Source: Arthrobacter subterraneus (GTDB lineage Bacteria > Actinomycetota > Actinomycetes > Actinomycetales > Micrococcaceae). Taken from it: DNA of 64,000 nucleotides. A program made the translations under genes and the position numbers. The stretch covers positions 551,722-615,721 of the forward strand of contig NZ_FNDT01000001.1 of NCBI RefSeq assembly GCF_900099735.1, written 5' to 3'. Positions 56,137 through 64,000 of this stretch are shown here, piece after piece (position 1 is the first letter of the stretch; every line of letters begins with the position of its first letter). The notes beneath the pieces are model-generated. The model had not been told where the DNA came from, ran no database searches, and saw only the letters and a program-made list of their open reading frames with translations.

Positions 56137-56649
56137 CTAGCTGCCCGAGGCGACGTCCCGGGCAGCAAGCGCGTTCCGCAGGGAACGCAGGGCATAGTGC
56201 AGGCGGGATTTCACGGTCCCCTCCGGTATCGAGAGGGCCCGTGCAATTTCCGCCGCTGTTTCGCCGCGGAAGTAGAAGTGCAGCACCACGTCGCGGTGGT
56301 CGGGTGAGAGTTCGTTGAGCGCGTCCGTCAGCAGCCAGGACGTCAGTAACTGCTCGACGTCGTCGTCCGAGGGCACTTCCGGGAGTTCATCGACGTCGAA
56401 CTCGTGGCGGCGGAAACCGCTGCGGTACGAGTCGGTGAGGATGTTCCTGGCCACCACAAAAAGCCAGGCCCGGATCTCGAGTTCGCTGTGTCCGCGCATG
56501 ACCGGGTGTTCCCAGGCACGCAGCAGGGTCAGCTGGACAACGTCATCGGCCAGGAAGACATCGGAGGTGAGCCGGCGGACAAACCGCCGCAGCGCACGCA
56601 GGTGGTGGTCCCTGATGACGCTGAGCCACTCCGCCTGTCCCTCGGCCAT
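56137..56649 (-). CDS. ECF sigma factor
   Basis: A 170-residue RNA polymerase sigma factor of the extracytoplasmic-function group. Region 2 includes DVFLADDVVQLTLLRAWEHP and AWLFVVARNILTDSYRS; region 4 includes ELSPDHRDVVLHFYF and IPEGTVKSRLHYALRSL. It resembles SigL. ATG 56649 (GGGGAACG upstream) is preferred to a GTG at 56664. No anti-sigma gene is adjacent on either side, which is unusual for this class; control must come from elsewhere or by another mechanism. Convergent with the lipoprotein gene. Confidence 0.93.
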   Translation of the reverse strand: MAEGQAEWLSVIRDHHLRALRRFVRRLTSDVFLADDVVQLTLLRAWEHPVMRGHSELEIRAWLFVVARNILTDSYRSGFRRHEFDVDELPEVPSDDDVEQLLTSWLLTDALNELSPDHRDVVLHFYFRGETAAEIARALSIPEGTVKSRLHYALRSLRNALAARDVASGS

Positions 56650-56793
56650 GTTCGTTCCCCACACTCGACATTCAAGCCATCGCTACCGCGTTACCTACCC
56701 ATTGACGCCGTGCAAGGTTGGGAAAAGCCTGCGGCTTCTCGAAACACTGTCCCTCCAGTGTGCTCCTCCGCGGCGTCTTCGGAACAGGTGCTG

Positions 56794-57591
56794 CTAGCCG
56801 AGAATGAAGTTCCAGGTGCCCGCCGCCACCGCTGCGGTGACGGCAAGCGCCGCGATCAGCGTCCCCACCAGGACAACGACGACGTCGATCCGGCTGAAGG
56901 TGCTCTCCCTCGCCCACGTGCGTGGACCCGCCCCGAAACCACGCGCTTCCATCGCGACCGCAAGCCGGGTGGCCCGGCGGATGGCCTGGACCATGAGCCC
57001 GAACGCCTGCCCCAGGAAGTTCCCGAACCGCGCCGCCGGGTTGCCTTCGTGGGCAACGCCGCGGGCATGCCGCGCAAGCCCCAGGGTCCGCCACTCGTCA
57101 AACAGCAGGCCCACCAGACGCATGCCCGCCAGTGCACCGAGCACAAACCGGTGCGGCGCCTTCAGCCATTGGGCGAGGGCGTCTGCCAGGTCGGTGGGAT
57201 CTGTGCTTGCCAGCAGGAAGAGCCCTGGGAGTGCAATGGCGAGCCCGCGCAGCCCGATGGCGAGTCCGGCGTTGACCGAGTCCTCGGTGAACAGCACGGG
57301 GCCCAGCTCAAAAAGGACCCTCCCCGTCTTGTCCGCCAGCAGCGCGGTGCCGTACGCGGCGACTATAGCGGCGACCACGAACGGCCAGGTGCGGAACAGC
57401 AGCCGGCGCACACTGATGCCCAGCAGCGGGAGCAGCAGCAGTTCACTGACCAGGACGACGCCGGCGCTCACCCAGTCCACGCTGAGCATCACCACCACGG
57501 TGATCAGCACCGCGGCGAAGAGCTTGGAGAGCGGGTTGGCCCTGGGCAGCACCTTCCCGGTGATCTCTGGATTCAGCACATCGACGCTCAC
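56794..57591 (-). CDS. Energy-coupling factor transporter transmembrane subunit (EcfT)
   Basis: A 265-residue membrane protein with about five to six helices. The two coupling Ala-Arg-Gly motifs (ARHARG about 175-180 and AMEARGFG about 213-220) that contact the ATPases are present. It is the third gene of the ykoE-ecfA-ecfT operon, overlapping the ATPase stop by 4 bp. With YkoE it probably imports a thiamine precursor. Confidence 0.92.
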   Translation of the reverse strand: MSVDVLNPEITGKVLPRANPLSKLFAAVLITVVVMLSVDWVSAGVVLVSELLLLPLLGISVRRLLFRTWPFVVAAIVAAYGTALLADKTGRVLFELGPVLFTEDSVNAGLAIGLRGLAIALPGLFLLASTDPTDLADALAQWLKAPHRFVLGALAGMRLVGLLFDEWRTLGLARHARGVAHEGNPAARFGNFLGQAFGLMVQAIRRATRLAVAMEARGFGAGPRTWARESTFSRIDVVVVLVGTLIAALAVTAAVAAGTWNFILG

Positions 57592-59060
57592 GCGGCCACC
57601 TCCAGCGTTGCGGACGTGCCGTCGACGGCAAGAACCCGGCTTCCGAGTGCGGCGGTGTAGTCACGGTCGTGGGTCACAGAGACAACGCACGTGCCGGCGT
57701 GGATGAGCTCGGCGAGGAGCGCCACCAGTTCCGCCCAGGTGTGCGCGTCCTGGCCGAAGGTCGGCTCATCGAGGATCAGGATTTCCGGGCCGGTGGCCAG
57801 CATTGTCGCCACCGACAGCCGCCGCTTCTCACCGCCCGAGAGGGTGAACGGATTCGCCTTCAACAGGCCGGTAAGGCGCAGCCGCTCAGCGAGGGGGTCG
57901 ACGCGACGCCGCACTTCCGCCTCGTCCTGGCGGGCAACCCTGCGGGGCCCGAATTCCAGCTCGTCCAGCACGGTATGGGTCAGGAACTGGTGTTCCGGTT
58001 CCTGGAAGACGGTGCCGATGCGGCTGACCAGTTCAGCGGACTTCCAACCCGCAGGGCTGGTTCCGGCCCCGCGCGCAAGCGGAGGCCGGGCGGCAAGTTC
58101 ACCGCTGCGGGGCCGGAGCAGCCCGCCAAGCGTGAGTGCGAGCGTCGATTTGCCGGACCCGTTGGGGCCCAGCACGCTGAGAGCTTCCCCGCCGCGGAGG
58201 GTGAGGTCAACGTCGTCGAGCACTGCATTTCCGCGCCTGGTCCGCGCGACGGCGAGCCCGGCTGCGTGCAGCAGGTCGGCGCCGGGCCGGGCGCTGACGG
58301 CGGGGGTTTCCGGACGGTAGCCCGGCACCCAGACGCCGGCTTCGATCAGCCGGGCCCTCGTACCTTCCTGCCGGAGCACCACCGAGGGCGCACCGTCGGC
58401 GAGGATCCCGCCGTCGGAATCGAGCACCACCACGCGGTCGACGACGTCGGCCCAGACGTCGACGCGGTGCTCCACCACCACCAGCGTGGCTAAGGTCCGT
58501 TCGAGCACGCGCACCACGGCGTCCCGCACATCGATGACGCCTGCCGGGTCCAGGTTGGCAGTCGGTTCGTCGAGCAGGAGCAGTCCGGGCTGCATGGCGA
58601 GGACGGCTGCCAGGGCGAGCCGTTGCTTCTGGCCGCCGGAGAGCGCCGTGGTGGGGTGGTCCAGCGGGACGTCCAGGCCGACGTCGTCGAGCGCGCGGTG
58701 CACTCGCGGCCAGATTTCGGCGCGCGGCACGGCAAGGTTCTCGGCCCCGAACGCCACTTCGTCACCGACGCGCGCCAGTACCAGCTGGGTATCCGGATCC
58801 TGGAGGACCAGACCGGAACGGCCGCGGGCATCGGCCGGGCTGACGCCGTCGACCGTGAGGTGGCCTGCCTGCTCCCCCTCTTCCTGATCTCCCAGGACAC
58901 CGGCCAGTCCGTGCAGAAGCGTGGACTTGCCGGCACCCGAGGCGCCGAGAAGCAGCACCCGCTCACCGGCTTCAACCGTCAGGTCGATGTCCCGGACTGC
59001 CCAGCGTACGCGCCCGGGATGGCGCCAGCCCCAGCCCCGGGCGGTGATCGGCGAACCCAT
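57588..59060 (-). CDS. Fused double ATPase of ECF transporter (EcfA1-EcfA2)
   Basis: A 490-residue protein with two complete ABC ATPase domains. Domain 1 (about 15-230): GASGAGKST, LSGGQKQR, LLLLDEPTANLD. Domain 2 (about 260-485): GPNGSGKST, LSGGEKRR, ILILDEPTFGQD. Both have catalytic Glu and look active. ATG 59060 is chosen, 2 bp after the YkoE stop; an upstream frame is spurious. It powers the EcfT/YkoE importer. Confidence 0.94.
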   Translation of the reverse strand: MGSPITARGWGWRHPGRVRWAVRDIDLTVEAGERVLLLGASGAGKSTLLHGLAGVLGDQEEGEQAGHLTVDGVSPADARGRSGLVLQDPDTQLVLARVGDEVAFGAENLAVPRAEIWPRVHRALDDVGLDVPLDHPTTALSGGQKQRLALAAVLAMQPGLLLLDEPTANLDPAGVIDVRDAVVRVLERTLATLVVVEHRVDVWADVVDRVVVLDSDGGILADGAPSVVLRQEGTRARLIEAGVWVPGYRPETPAVSARPGADLLHAAGLAVARTRRGNAVLDDVDLTLRGGEALSVLGPNGSGKSTLALTLGGLLRPRSGELAARPPLARGAGTSPAGWKSAELVSRIGTVFQEPEHQFLTHTVLDELEFGPRRVARQDEAEVRRRVDPLAERLRLTGLLKANPFTLSGGEKRRLSVATMLATGPEILILDEPTFGQDAHTWAELVALLAELIHAGTCVVSVTHDRDYTAALGSRVLAVDGTSATLEVAA

Positions 59061-59061
59061 G

Positions 59062-59673
59062 CTAGACGTCGGCCGTACGGCCCGCAGCGAAGGAGGACAA
59101 TGCGCCGGTCTTTGCGAGTCCCCGGGTGGCGAGCCAGGGCAGCAGCCCCGCCAGGACCACACCGGAAATGGCGGCGAACACGCCGTACATCAGCTTGAAC
59201 TCGAGGGCCCATTCGACGTTGTACATGATGTTTTCGCTGACCGCCAGGAAAATGCCCGCACTGAGGCCGGCAAGCAGCGCCACGCCGATGTTCCAGCGGC
59301 GATACAGGAACAGCGCGAACACCAGTTCCGCACCGATGCCCTGGACCAGGCCGGAGAGCAGGACGGCCATGCCGAACTGGGTGCCGATCAGCGCCGATAC
59401 CGCCGCTGCGAGGACCTCACAGTAGATGGCCGCGCCCGGCTTGCGGATGATGAGTCCGCCGAGAACGCCGGCAATCAGCCAGCCGCCGGAGTAGAGGCCT
59501 GCCAGCGGTGGGTAGGCCGCAGTGACGGCGGCGATTCCGCTGTAGCCTGCCGACCAGGCGAAGAAGATGACGCCGACGGCCACCGAAATCACGGAAGCGA
59601 CCACAATATCCACCACCCGCCATTCATAACGGCGCCGGGATGTGGCCGGGGTAGGGCCCTTTGTTTCAGTCAT
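59062..59673 (-). CDS. ykoE: ECF substrate-binding subunit, YkoE family (thiamine precursor)
   Basis: A 203-residue membrane protein with about five to six helices, e.g. VVASVISVAVGVIFFAW and YPPLAGLYSGGWLIAGVLGG, diagnostic of YkoE. YkoE-containing ECF systems take up hydroxymethylpyrimidine or thiamine. ATG 59673 starts at MTETKGPTP; a longer frame is not supported. The gene is preceded by a TPP riboswitch 70 bp upstream, which supports the substrate assignment. Confidence 0.92.
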   Translation of the reverse strand: MTETKGPTPATSRRRYEWRVVDIVVASVISVAVGVIFFAWSAGYSGIAAVTAAYPPLAGLYSGGWLIAGVLGGLIIRKPGAAIYCEVLAAAVSALIGTQFGMAVLLSGLVQGIGAELVFALFLYRRWNIGVALLAGLSAGIFLAVSENIMYNVEWALEFKLMYGVFAAISGVVLAGLLPWLATRGLAKTGALSSFAAGRTADV

Positions 59674-59741
59674 GGTGTTTGATCCTCCTGGGTACAGGAG
59701 GGGAAGGCACACCGGCAGGACGCCGGTTGCCCTGAGAACTC

Positions 59742-59835
59742 GACTCCCTTCGCCGGTACTAGCCGGATCAGGTTCGAGGGTCTGCGGTGGTCCGCACTCT
59801 CAGCGCCCACCACCTACGTGGCTGCGCTCCCCTGT
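59742..59835 (-). promoter_or_regulatory. TPP riboswitch (THI element) upstream of ykoE
   Basis: On the minus strand: GGGGAGC, then GGGCGCTGAGAGTG, CCCTCGAACCTGATCCGGCT, AGTACCGGCG and AGGGA in the canonical order of the TPP aptamer. About 70 nt separate it from the ykoE ATG. It would reduce import when thiamine diphosphate is abundant. Confidence 0.95.
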
Positions 59836-59957
59836 CGTTGTTTTGAGCGATACCAACTCTACACCCGCCGCTCCCGTCTCCGCCGTCGTCGCGTCATCTA
59901 TCGCCGCGGTGATAACGCTAGGCTGGGACCAAGCACAAGCCGACTGAAAGAGGCACC

Positions 59958-60218
59958 ATGAACACGATCTTCAAACTGATGGGCGTTGGACTGGGCATTG
60001 GAGCGGGGCTCGTAGGCACACAGCTGGTCGACTTCATCTGGAAGCGGGTTACCGGAAACGAGCCCCCCAAGGACAAGGAGGGCCTGGAGAACAGCCTGCG
60101 GTCGGCCTTGGCATTTGCGGTCATTTCCGGAACGGTGAGCACCACTATCCGCGTCCTCACGAACCGGACCACGCAGCAGGCCATCCGCCGCTACGAGCGC
60201 ACCCGCCACATCACCTAG
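59958..60218 (+). CDS. DUF4235 small membrane protein
   Basis: An 86-residue protein. An N-terminal helix (about 4-25, LMGVGLGIGAGLVGTQ) leads to VDFIWKRVTGNEPP, the family signature, and a second helix is around LAFAVISGTVSTTIRVL. GAAAGAGG precedes the ATG. Widespread in actinobacteria; function unknown. Divergent from the YkoE operon. Confidence 0.88.
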   Translation: MNTIFKLMGVGLGIGAGLVGTQLVDFIWKRVTGNEPPKDKEGLENSLRSALAFAVISGTVSTTIRVLTNRTTQQAIRRYERTRHIT

Positions 60219-60380
60219 GAATTGCCCGGGTACGTTGGCGACATCCCTCTCTGCGTGTGATCCCTGTTCCTGCTTCGCGTATGATCCCCGTCTGCGTGTG
60301 TGGATATGTTGTGGGTGACTGCTCCTCCACATTGCCGGGTTTCGGTCGGTATTAGTACGTGTCTTCGATAATATTTTGGT

Positions 60381-61931
60381 ATGGCCGTCGCATTGCTCGA
60401 ACACCATGGGGTAGATGATTCTCTCCTGCGTGCAGTGCGTTCGGATTTGCTGGCTTTCGCGGAGCACTTCGAATCGGGTTATCTCCTCCTGGGGCGGGAG
60501 GAGGTTGTTGCGGCTCTTGTCGGGGTGGAGGAGATCTCCAGGGTGGTGGATCACCTTCAGACCCTGGTTGCCCGGGCCGCCGAAGACCATTCACTTGCCG
60601 CCACGGACGGTCAGGAAGCCCATAAGGGCACGGCTGAGTACCTGCGGGCGAAGCTCGGGGTCAGCCGTTCCGAGGCGAACCGCCGGTTGCGGCTGGGCCA
60701 GGACGTGCTTCCCGCGGTTCCGGGGCCGGGTGCACCGGTCCAGGCTCCGCTGCCTGCCCTGGCCGCTGCAACCCGTGCCGGAGTACTCAGCACCCGGGCG
60801 GCGATGGTGGTCAGGGACGCCGTTCACCGTGTCCGGGCTGTCGCGACCGGCCGCCAGGTGGAGGCCATGGAGGAACACCTGGTCCGCCAGGCCGTGGAGT
60901 CCGATGAGGACGTCCTGCGGGTCCTAGCCCGGCGTTGGGAAAGCGTGCTCGACCAGGACGGCGTGGAACCGACGGAGAAGGTCCTCCGGGCCAGGCAGGG
61001 CGTCTTCCTGCGCGGTAGGCGTCATGGTCTGCAGTTCCTGGAGATCGGCGCCACCGATGAACAGTTTGAGTATCTCCTGACCGTCATGAACACGGCCACC
61101 AACCCCCGAGCGAACGGCACCACCCCACCCGGAACGCGGACCGGTGGCGGGAACCAGCCGGCTGAACCGGGAACGCCGGGCAACCAGGCACCGAACAGCC
61201 AGGGACCCGGCGACCAGGGACCCGGCGACCAGGGACCCGGCGACCAGGGACCCGGCGACCAGGGACCGGGCGACCAGGGGCCGGGCGTGAACGCCCAGCC
61301 GGTACCGGGCCGCCCGACCCGCGCGCAGGAGTTGCTCGACGGGCTGGTGTCCGGGTGCCGGATCGCCCTTGCCGGTGACGGTCTGCCGGCCACCGGAGGG
61401 CACCGCCCGCAGGTGATGGTCACCATCAACTACCGCGATCTCCTGAGCGATCTGGGGCAGGACGGCCATGCGGTCTTCGCCGAACAAATGAGCGCCCGGA
61501 GCATCCGTAAACTGGCGTGCGAGGCGGACATCCTGCCGCTGGTGCTCGGAGGAAAGGGTCAGGTCCTGGACATCGGACGGGCCCAACGCCTCTTCCCGCC
61601 GCACCTTCGGCGGGCACTGGTTGCCCGTGACAAGGGCTGCGCCTTCCCGGACTGCACGGTGCCCGCCACCTGGTGCGAAGCCCACCACATCGTCCCGTGG
61701 GCAGCGGGCGGAACCACCAGCATCAGCCACGGCGTGCTGCTCTGCTCCCGGCATCACCACCTGCTCCACGAGGGCAACTGGTCGGTCGAATCGGTTCAGG
61801 GAATCCCATGGTTCCGGCCACCGAAATACATCGACCCCCACCGGAACCCCAAACGCAACCGGTACCGGCAAGTGGAAGAAGCCGTCCATCACCAACTCGC
61901 ACACACCGGACCCAGCACCGCGCCACCATGA
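60381..61931 (+). CDS. DUF222/13E12-family protein with C-terminal HNH endonuclease domain
   Basis: A 516-residue protein. The DUF222 helical region spans about 35-270. A hydrophilic spacer has five GPGDQ repeats (about 275-299). The HNH nuclease is near the C-terminus: CAFPDC, CEAHHIVPWAAGG and LLCSRHHHLLHEG, with His-Asn/His metal residues and paired cysteines for Zn. Multi-copy genes of this type are common in Arthrobacter and mycobacteria (REP13E12) and may behave as selfish elements. No flanking repeats were found here. A hairpin lies just after the stop codon. Confidence 0.9.
   Translation: MAVALLEHHGVDDSLLRAVRSDLLAFAEHFESGYLLLGREEVVAALVGVEEISRVVDHLQTLVARAAEDHSLAATDGQEAHKGTAEYLRAKLGVSRSEANRRLRLGQDVLPAVPGPGAPVQAPLPALAAATRAGVLSTRAAMVVRDAVHRVRAVATGRQVEAMEEHLVRQAVESDEDVLRVLARRWESVLDQDGVEPTEKVLRARQGVFLRGRRHGLQFLEIGATDEQFEYLLTVMNTATNPRANGTTPPGTRTGGGNQPAEPGTPGNQAPNSQGPGDQGPGDQGPGDQGPGDQGPGDQGPGVNAQPVPGRPTRAQELLDGLVSGCRIALAGDGLPATGGHRPQVMVTINYRDLLSDLGQDGHAVFAEQMSARSIRKLACEADILPLVLGGKGQVLDIGRAQRLFPPHLRRALVARDKGCAFPDCTVPATWCEAHHIVPWAAGGTTSISHGVLLCSRHHHLLHEGNWSVESVQGIPWFRPPKYIDPHRNPKRNRYRQVEEAVHHQLAHTGPSTAPP
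61203..61286. repeat. 15-bp repeats encoding GPGDQ in the HNH gene
   Basis: GGACCCGGCGACCAG is repeated in frame five times (the fifth with one C-to-G change), followed by a diverged partial copy GGGCCGGGC. It forms a flexible linker between DUF222 and HNH domains. Likely length-variable between strains. Confidence 0.9.
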
Positions 61932-61964
61932 CCGGAAGACGCCTGGGCAATTGTTGCCTACCAG

Positions 61965-61985
61965 CCGACATGAAAGTCATGTCGG
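61965..61985 (+). terminator. Hairpin after the HNH gene
   Basis: CCGACATGA pairs perfectly with TCATGTCGG across a 3-nt AAG loop, 34 bp after the HNH stop codon. Extending bases (AG...CT) lengthen the stem. No T-run follows. Also faces the end of mrpG on the other strand. Confidence 0.65.
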
Positions 61986-62014
61986 GCTCGCTGGTTGGAC
62001 GCGCGGTCAAGATT

Positions 62015-62062
62015 ACTCGTTCAACGCGCGTCAGGCTCACTCGTTCAACGCGCGTCAGGCTC
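62015..62062. repeat. 24-bp direct repeats related to the 3' end of mrpG
   Basis: ACTCGTTCAACGCGCGTCAG plus GCTC occurs twice in exact tandem (62015 and 62039). Degenerate copies flank it at about 61986 and 62063, and the last copy (about 62088-62112) is the coding end of mrpG (reverse-complement GTCGAACGAGTAA). The repeats look like duplications of the gene's last codons. Confidence 0.8.
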
Positions 62063-62085
62063 ACTCGTCCGAGGGGCGGCCCGAC

Positions 62086-62469
62086 TTACTCGTTCGACGC
62101 CCGGTCAGCCTCTTTACGACGGCGGTTGGCCGCGTGTTCCACGACTTCGTCCAACTCGTCCATGCTGAGCAGGTCCTTGCGCAGGTGCTTGGTCCGGTAA
62201 CCTGCGCGTCCCACCATGTGCGCGGAAACCGGAGCCGTCAGCAGCTGGAAGACCCAGCAAAGGACCAGCACAGGGATCACAGCCCAGGTGCGCTGCTGTA
62301 CCGCAATTGCCAGCAGGAACAGCAGCAGGCCGAGCACCTGCGGCTTGGTCGCCGCGTGCATACGGCTCAACAGGTCAGGAAAACGCAGCAGGCCGACGGC
62401 GGCGGCCAGCGACATGAGAGCCCCGCCTAGGAGCAGCACACCGGCAAGAAGATCCAGGGCCGCGTCCAT
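62086..62469 (-). CDS. mrpG: Na+/H+ antiporter subunit G
   Basis: A 127-residue membrane protein. Three helices are clear; the family motif AVGLLRFPDLLSRMHAATKPQVLG and LTAPVSAHMVGRAGY identify MrpG/MnhG. It is the last gene of the mrp operon here, 7 bp after mrpF. The C-terminal tail is charged and its final codons match the repeats downstream. Confidence 0.93.
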   Translation of the reverse strand: MDAALDLLAGVLLLGGALMSLAAAVGLLRFPDLLSRMHAATKPQVLGLLLFLLAIAVQQRTWAVIPVLVLCWVFQLLTAPVSAHMVGRAGYRTKHLRKDLLSMDELDEVVEHAANRRRKEADRASNE

Positions 62470-62476
62470 CAGCGGT

Positions 62477-62734
62477 TCACTTCCTCTCCGTGACGAACCG
62501 GGCCACCGTCACGGAAGCGATAAACCCGATGACCGAGGTCGCCACCAGGATCACCAGGCTGTTGGTGTGACCGTTGAACACCATGTCCGCCGCCAGTGCG
62601 CCGCCCACAATGGCGAGCAGCACATCGACAGCCAGTACTCGGTCAAGGATCGAGGGTCCGCGTGCCACCCGGTAGATGGCGCAGAGCGCCGAGAATCCGA
62701 GGATGACGGCCACAATGCCGAACAGGATGGTCAC
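62477..62734 (-). CDS. mrpF: Na+/H+ antiporter subunit F
   Basis: An 85-residue membrane protein with three helices. IYRVARGPSILDRVLAVDVL is the MrpF signature. GTG 62734 is chosen because it overlaps the mrpE stop by 4 bp (GTGA) and begins VTILFGIVAVILG, the expected first helix; a longer frame is not supported. Confidence 0.92.
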   Translation of the reverse strand: MTILFGIVAVILGFSALCAIYRVARGPSILDRVLAVDVLLAIVGGALAADMVFNGHTNSLVILVATSVIGFIASVTVARFVTERK

Positions 62735-63303
62735 TGGTGTCCCCTTCCGTCGAGGTGATGCGGCGCAGGCATGCCCAGCCGTGCGAGATCCTCGCGTGAG
62801 CCCATTGCCCGGATCAGCCATTCCTCGGTCCGCCGCACATTCCGGCGGACGTTCTCCGCGTCCTCGCTGGTAACGACGTTCAGGCAGTGCAGGTACAGGG
62901 TGGAGGTGGATCGGTCCACCTCCACCACGAGGGACCCGGGGATCAGCGAGAGTGCGTGCCCGGTGGCCGTCACCAGCAGGTCAGAGGGACTGCGCAGCCG
63001 CACCGCAACCACCGCGTTCTTCAGGTGGGGGCCGCGGGTGAGCGCCAGCCAGAAGACCTGGACGCTGGCGAGGACCAACTGGTAGAGGAACCTGCCGGCA
63101 AACCCGACGGCGTACAGCAGGTTGAACCGCCCGCCCAGTTCAACCGGCGGGAGGTAGAGCAGGTTGGCAACGGCGAACGCGATCAGCGCGCCGAACAGCA
63201 GGTTGCCCGGGCTGAAATCCTGCCAGAGGGCTCCCCACACCAGCACAAGCCAGACCAGCAGTGGAAGTTCAACGAGGAGCGGGATGCGTTGCCTGGTCAT
63301 CAT
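62731..63303 (-). CDS. mrpE: Na+/H+ antiporter subunit E
   Basis: A 190-residue membrane protein. The first helix pair LLVWLVLVWGALWQDFSPGNLLFGALIA and TGHALSLIPGSLVVEVD are MrpE hallmarks. The C-terminal ~60 residues are soluble, a length common in actinobacteria. Overlaps mrpD by 4 bp and mrpF by 4 bp. Confidence 0.93.
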   Translation of the reverse strand: MMTRQRIPLLVELPLLVWLVLVWGALWQDFSPGNLLFGALIAFAVANLLYLPPVELGGRFNLLYAVGFAGRFLYQLVLASVQVFWLALTRGPHLKNAVVAVRLRSPSDLLVTATGHALSLIPGSLVVEVDRSTSTLYLHCLNVVTSEDAENVRRNVRRTEEWLIRAMGSREDLARLGMPAPHHLDGRGHQ

Positions 63304-64000
63304 GGTGTGGTTCCTGCCGCTTCGGTGGCTCCCTCACCGAGGACCGCGTCAATATAGGGCGTCCGCTCCAGCATCTGCTGCGCCGCCTGGTCGCTCAGCG
63401 CGAACAGGGGCCCGCCCATGACGGTCAGGCTGACGCCGAGCAGGACCAGCCCGGCCGTGGCTCCCACCATGGTGCGCGGGAGCAGGTCCACGGCGTTCCG
63501 GCCCGCAAACTTCCCGGTGCTGTGTCCGGTGACCTTCCCCGAGGTGGTGGCGGCGGACCCGTCGTGTGAGGTGGACATCAGGATCGGGTCCGGGTGCGTA
63601 GCGTCCTCGGGCCTGCGCCAGAACGCGCGGTTCCATACCCGCGCAATCACCAGCAGGGTCAGGAGGCTGGTTGTCACGCTTGCTCCCACCAGCACAAAGG
63701 CCAGCGGCGTACCGAGCTCCACGCCTGCCTGCAGCAGGCCGAGCTTCCCGAGGAACCCGGAGAACGGCGGTATGCCTGCGAGGTTCATGCCGGGTACAAA
63801 GAACAGCAGTGCCAGGAAGGGGGAGATTTTCGCGAGCCCGCCGAGCCTGTCCATGTTGGCAGTTCCGCCGCGGCGTTCGATGAGGCCCGTCACGAGGAAC
63901 AGGCTGGTCTGCACAATGATGTGGTGCGCCACGTAGTACACCGCGGCTCCGAGACCGATGACGGTGGAGATGGCAAGCCCGAACACCATGTAGCCGATGT
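63300..64000 (-). CDS. mrpD: Na+/H+ antiporter subunit D, 5' part outside window
   Basis: The C-terminal ~233 codons of an MrpD/NuoM-like proton-translocating subunit; the frame is open to the window edge, where it reads IGYMVFGLAIST. Helices with HHIIVQTSLFLVTGLIE and FFVPGMNLAGIPPFSGFLGKLGLL carry the family's His and Lys proton path. A hydrophilic insertion at the C-terminal side has HPDPILMSTSHDGS. With mrpE, F and G it forms part of the multisubunit antiporter for pH and sodium homeostasis. Confidence 0.94.
   Translation of the reverse strand, partial: IGYMVFGLAISTVIGLGAAVYYVAHHIIVQTSLFLVTGLIERRGGTANMDRLGGLAKISPFLALLFFVPGMNLAGIPPFSGFLGKLGLLQAGVELGTPLAFVLVGASVTTSLLTLLVIARVWNRAFWRRPEDATHPDPILMSTSHDGSAATTSGKVTGHSTGKFAGRNAVDLLPRTMVGATAGLVLLGVSLTVMGGPLFALSDQAAQQMLERTPYIDAVLGEGATEAAGTTP

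Overview
The window is high-GC, densely packed chromosomal DNA from an actinobacterium, most likely Arthrobacter or a close Micrococcaceae relative. The grounds are many GTG starts, 4-bp stop/start overlaps, a GlxR-type Crp regulator, DUF3073 and DUF4235 proteins, a DUF222-HNH gene, HspR-type heat-shock operators, and a MarP/Crp/NUDIX/RidA/DUF4177/ponA/metallophosphoesterase block resembling one in Mycobacterium. No phage, plasmid, insertion sequence, CRISPR array or rRNA was seen. The left end cuts a MarP-type protease gene and the right end cuts an mrpD gene.

Layout. 0-8.2 kb: envelope protease, Crp regulator, a DUF559 nuclease-like gene bracketed by hairpin repeats, NUDIX, RidA, DUF4177, a class A PBP and a metallophosphoesterase. 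8.3-12.2 kb: a two-gene heterodimeric ABC exporter and tRNA-Pro(CGG). 12.2-22.5 kb: purine genes purC, purD, purF and purM, interleaved with a membrane-anchored molybdopterin oxidoreductase, an asparaginase, an SCP2-like protein and a DUF2079 protein. 22.7-32.3 kb: a septum-formation-type membrane gene broken by an in-frame TGA, clpB, an aldo/keto reductase, a lipoprotein transpeptidase, YccF and a DEAD-box helicase. 32.6-41.2 kb: an M20 hydrolase, trmB, a PspA-like pair, the hspR-dnaJ-grpE-dnaK heat-shock operon and a secreted lipase.

41.3-53.6 kb: a divergent MMPL/MarR pair, a methyltransferase, an FAD oxidoreductase, a low-molecular-weight phosphatase, a Phd/VapC toxin-antitoxin pair, a LysE exporter, folate genes pabB (with a fused P-loop kinase-like domain) and pabC, then a SAM riboswitch controlling a rhodanese-metZ pair. 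53.8-64 kb: a Tat-exported multicopper oxidase, a secreted-repeat lipoprotein, an ECF sigma factor, a TPP-riboswitch-controlled ykoE/ecfA/ecfT importer, a DUF4235 protein, a DUF222-HNH gene and the mrpDEFG end of an Na+/H+ antiporter operon.

Several regulatory circuits can be read directly. HspR (36.1 kb) probably controls both its own operon and clpB through matching inverted repeats at 40.3 and 26.95 kb. Two metabolite riboswitches control methionine and thiamine-precursor genes. The toxin-antitoxin pair has a perfect inverted repeat touching the antitoxin ATG. The most unusual structures are the hairpin family around the DUF559 gene, the single nonsense codon in the septum-formation gene, a lipase terminator that also contains a HspR-like site, and the kinase-PabB fusion.
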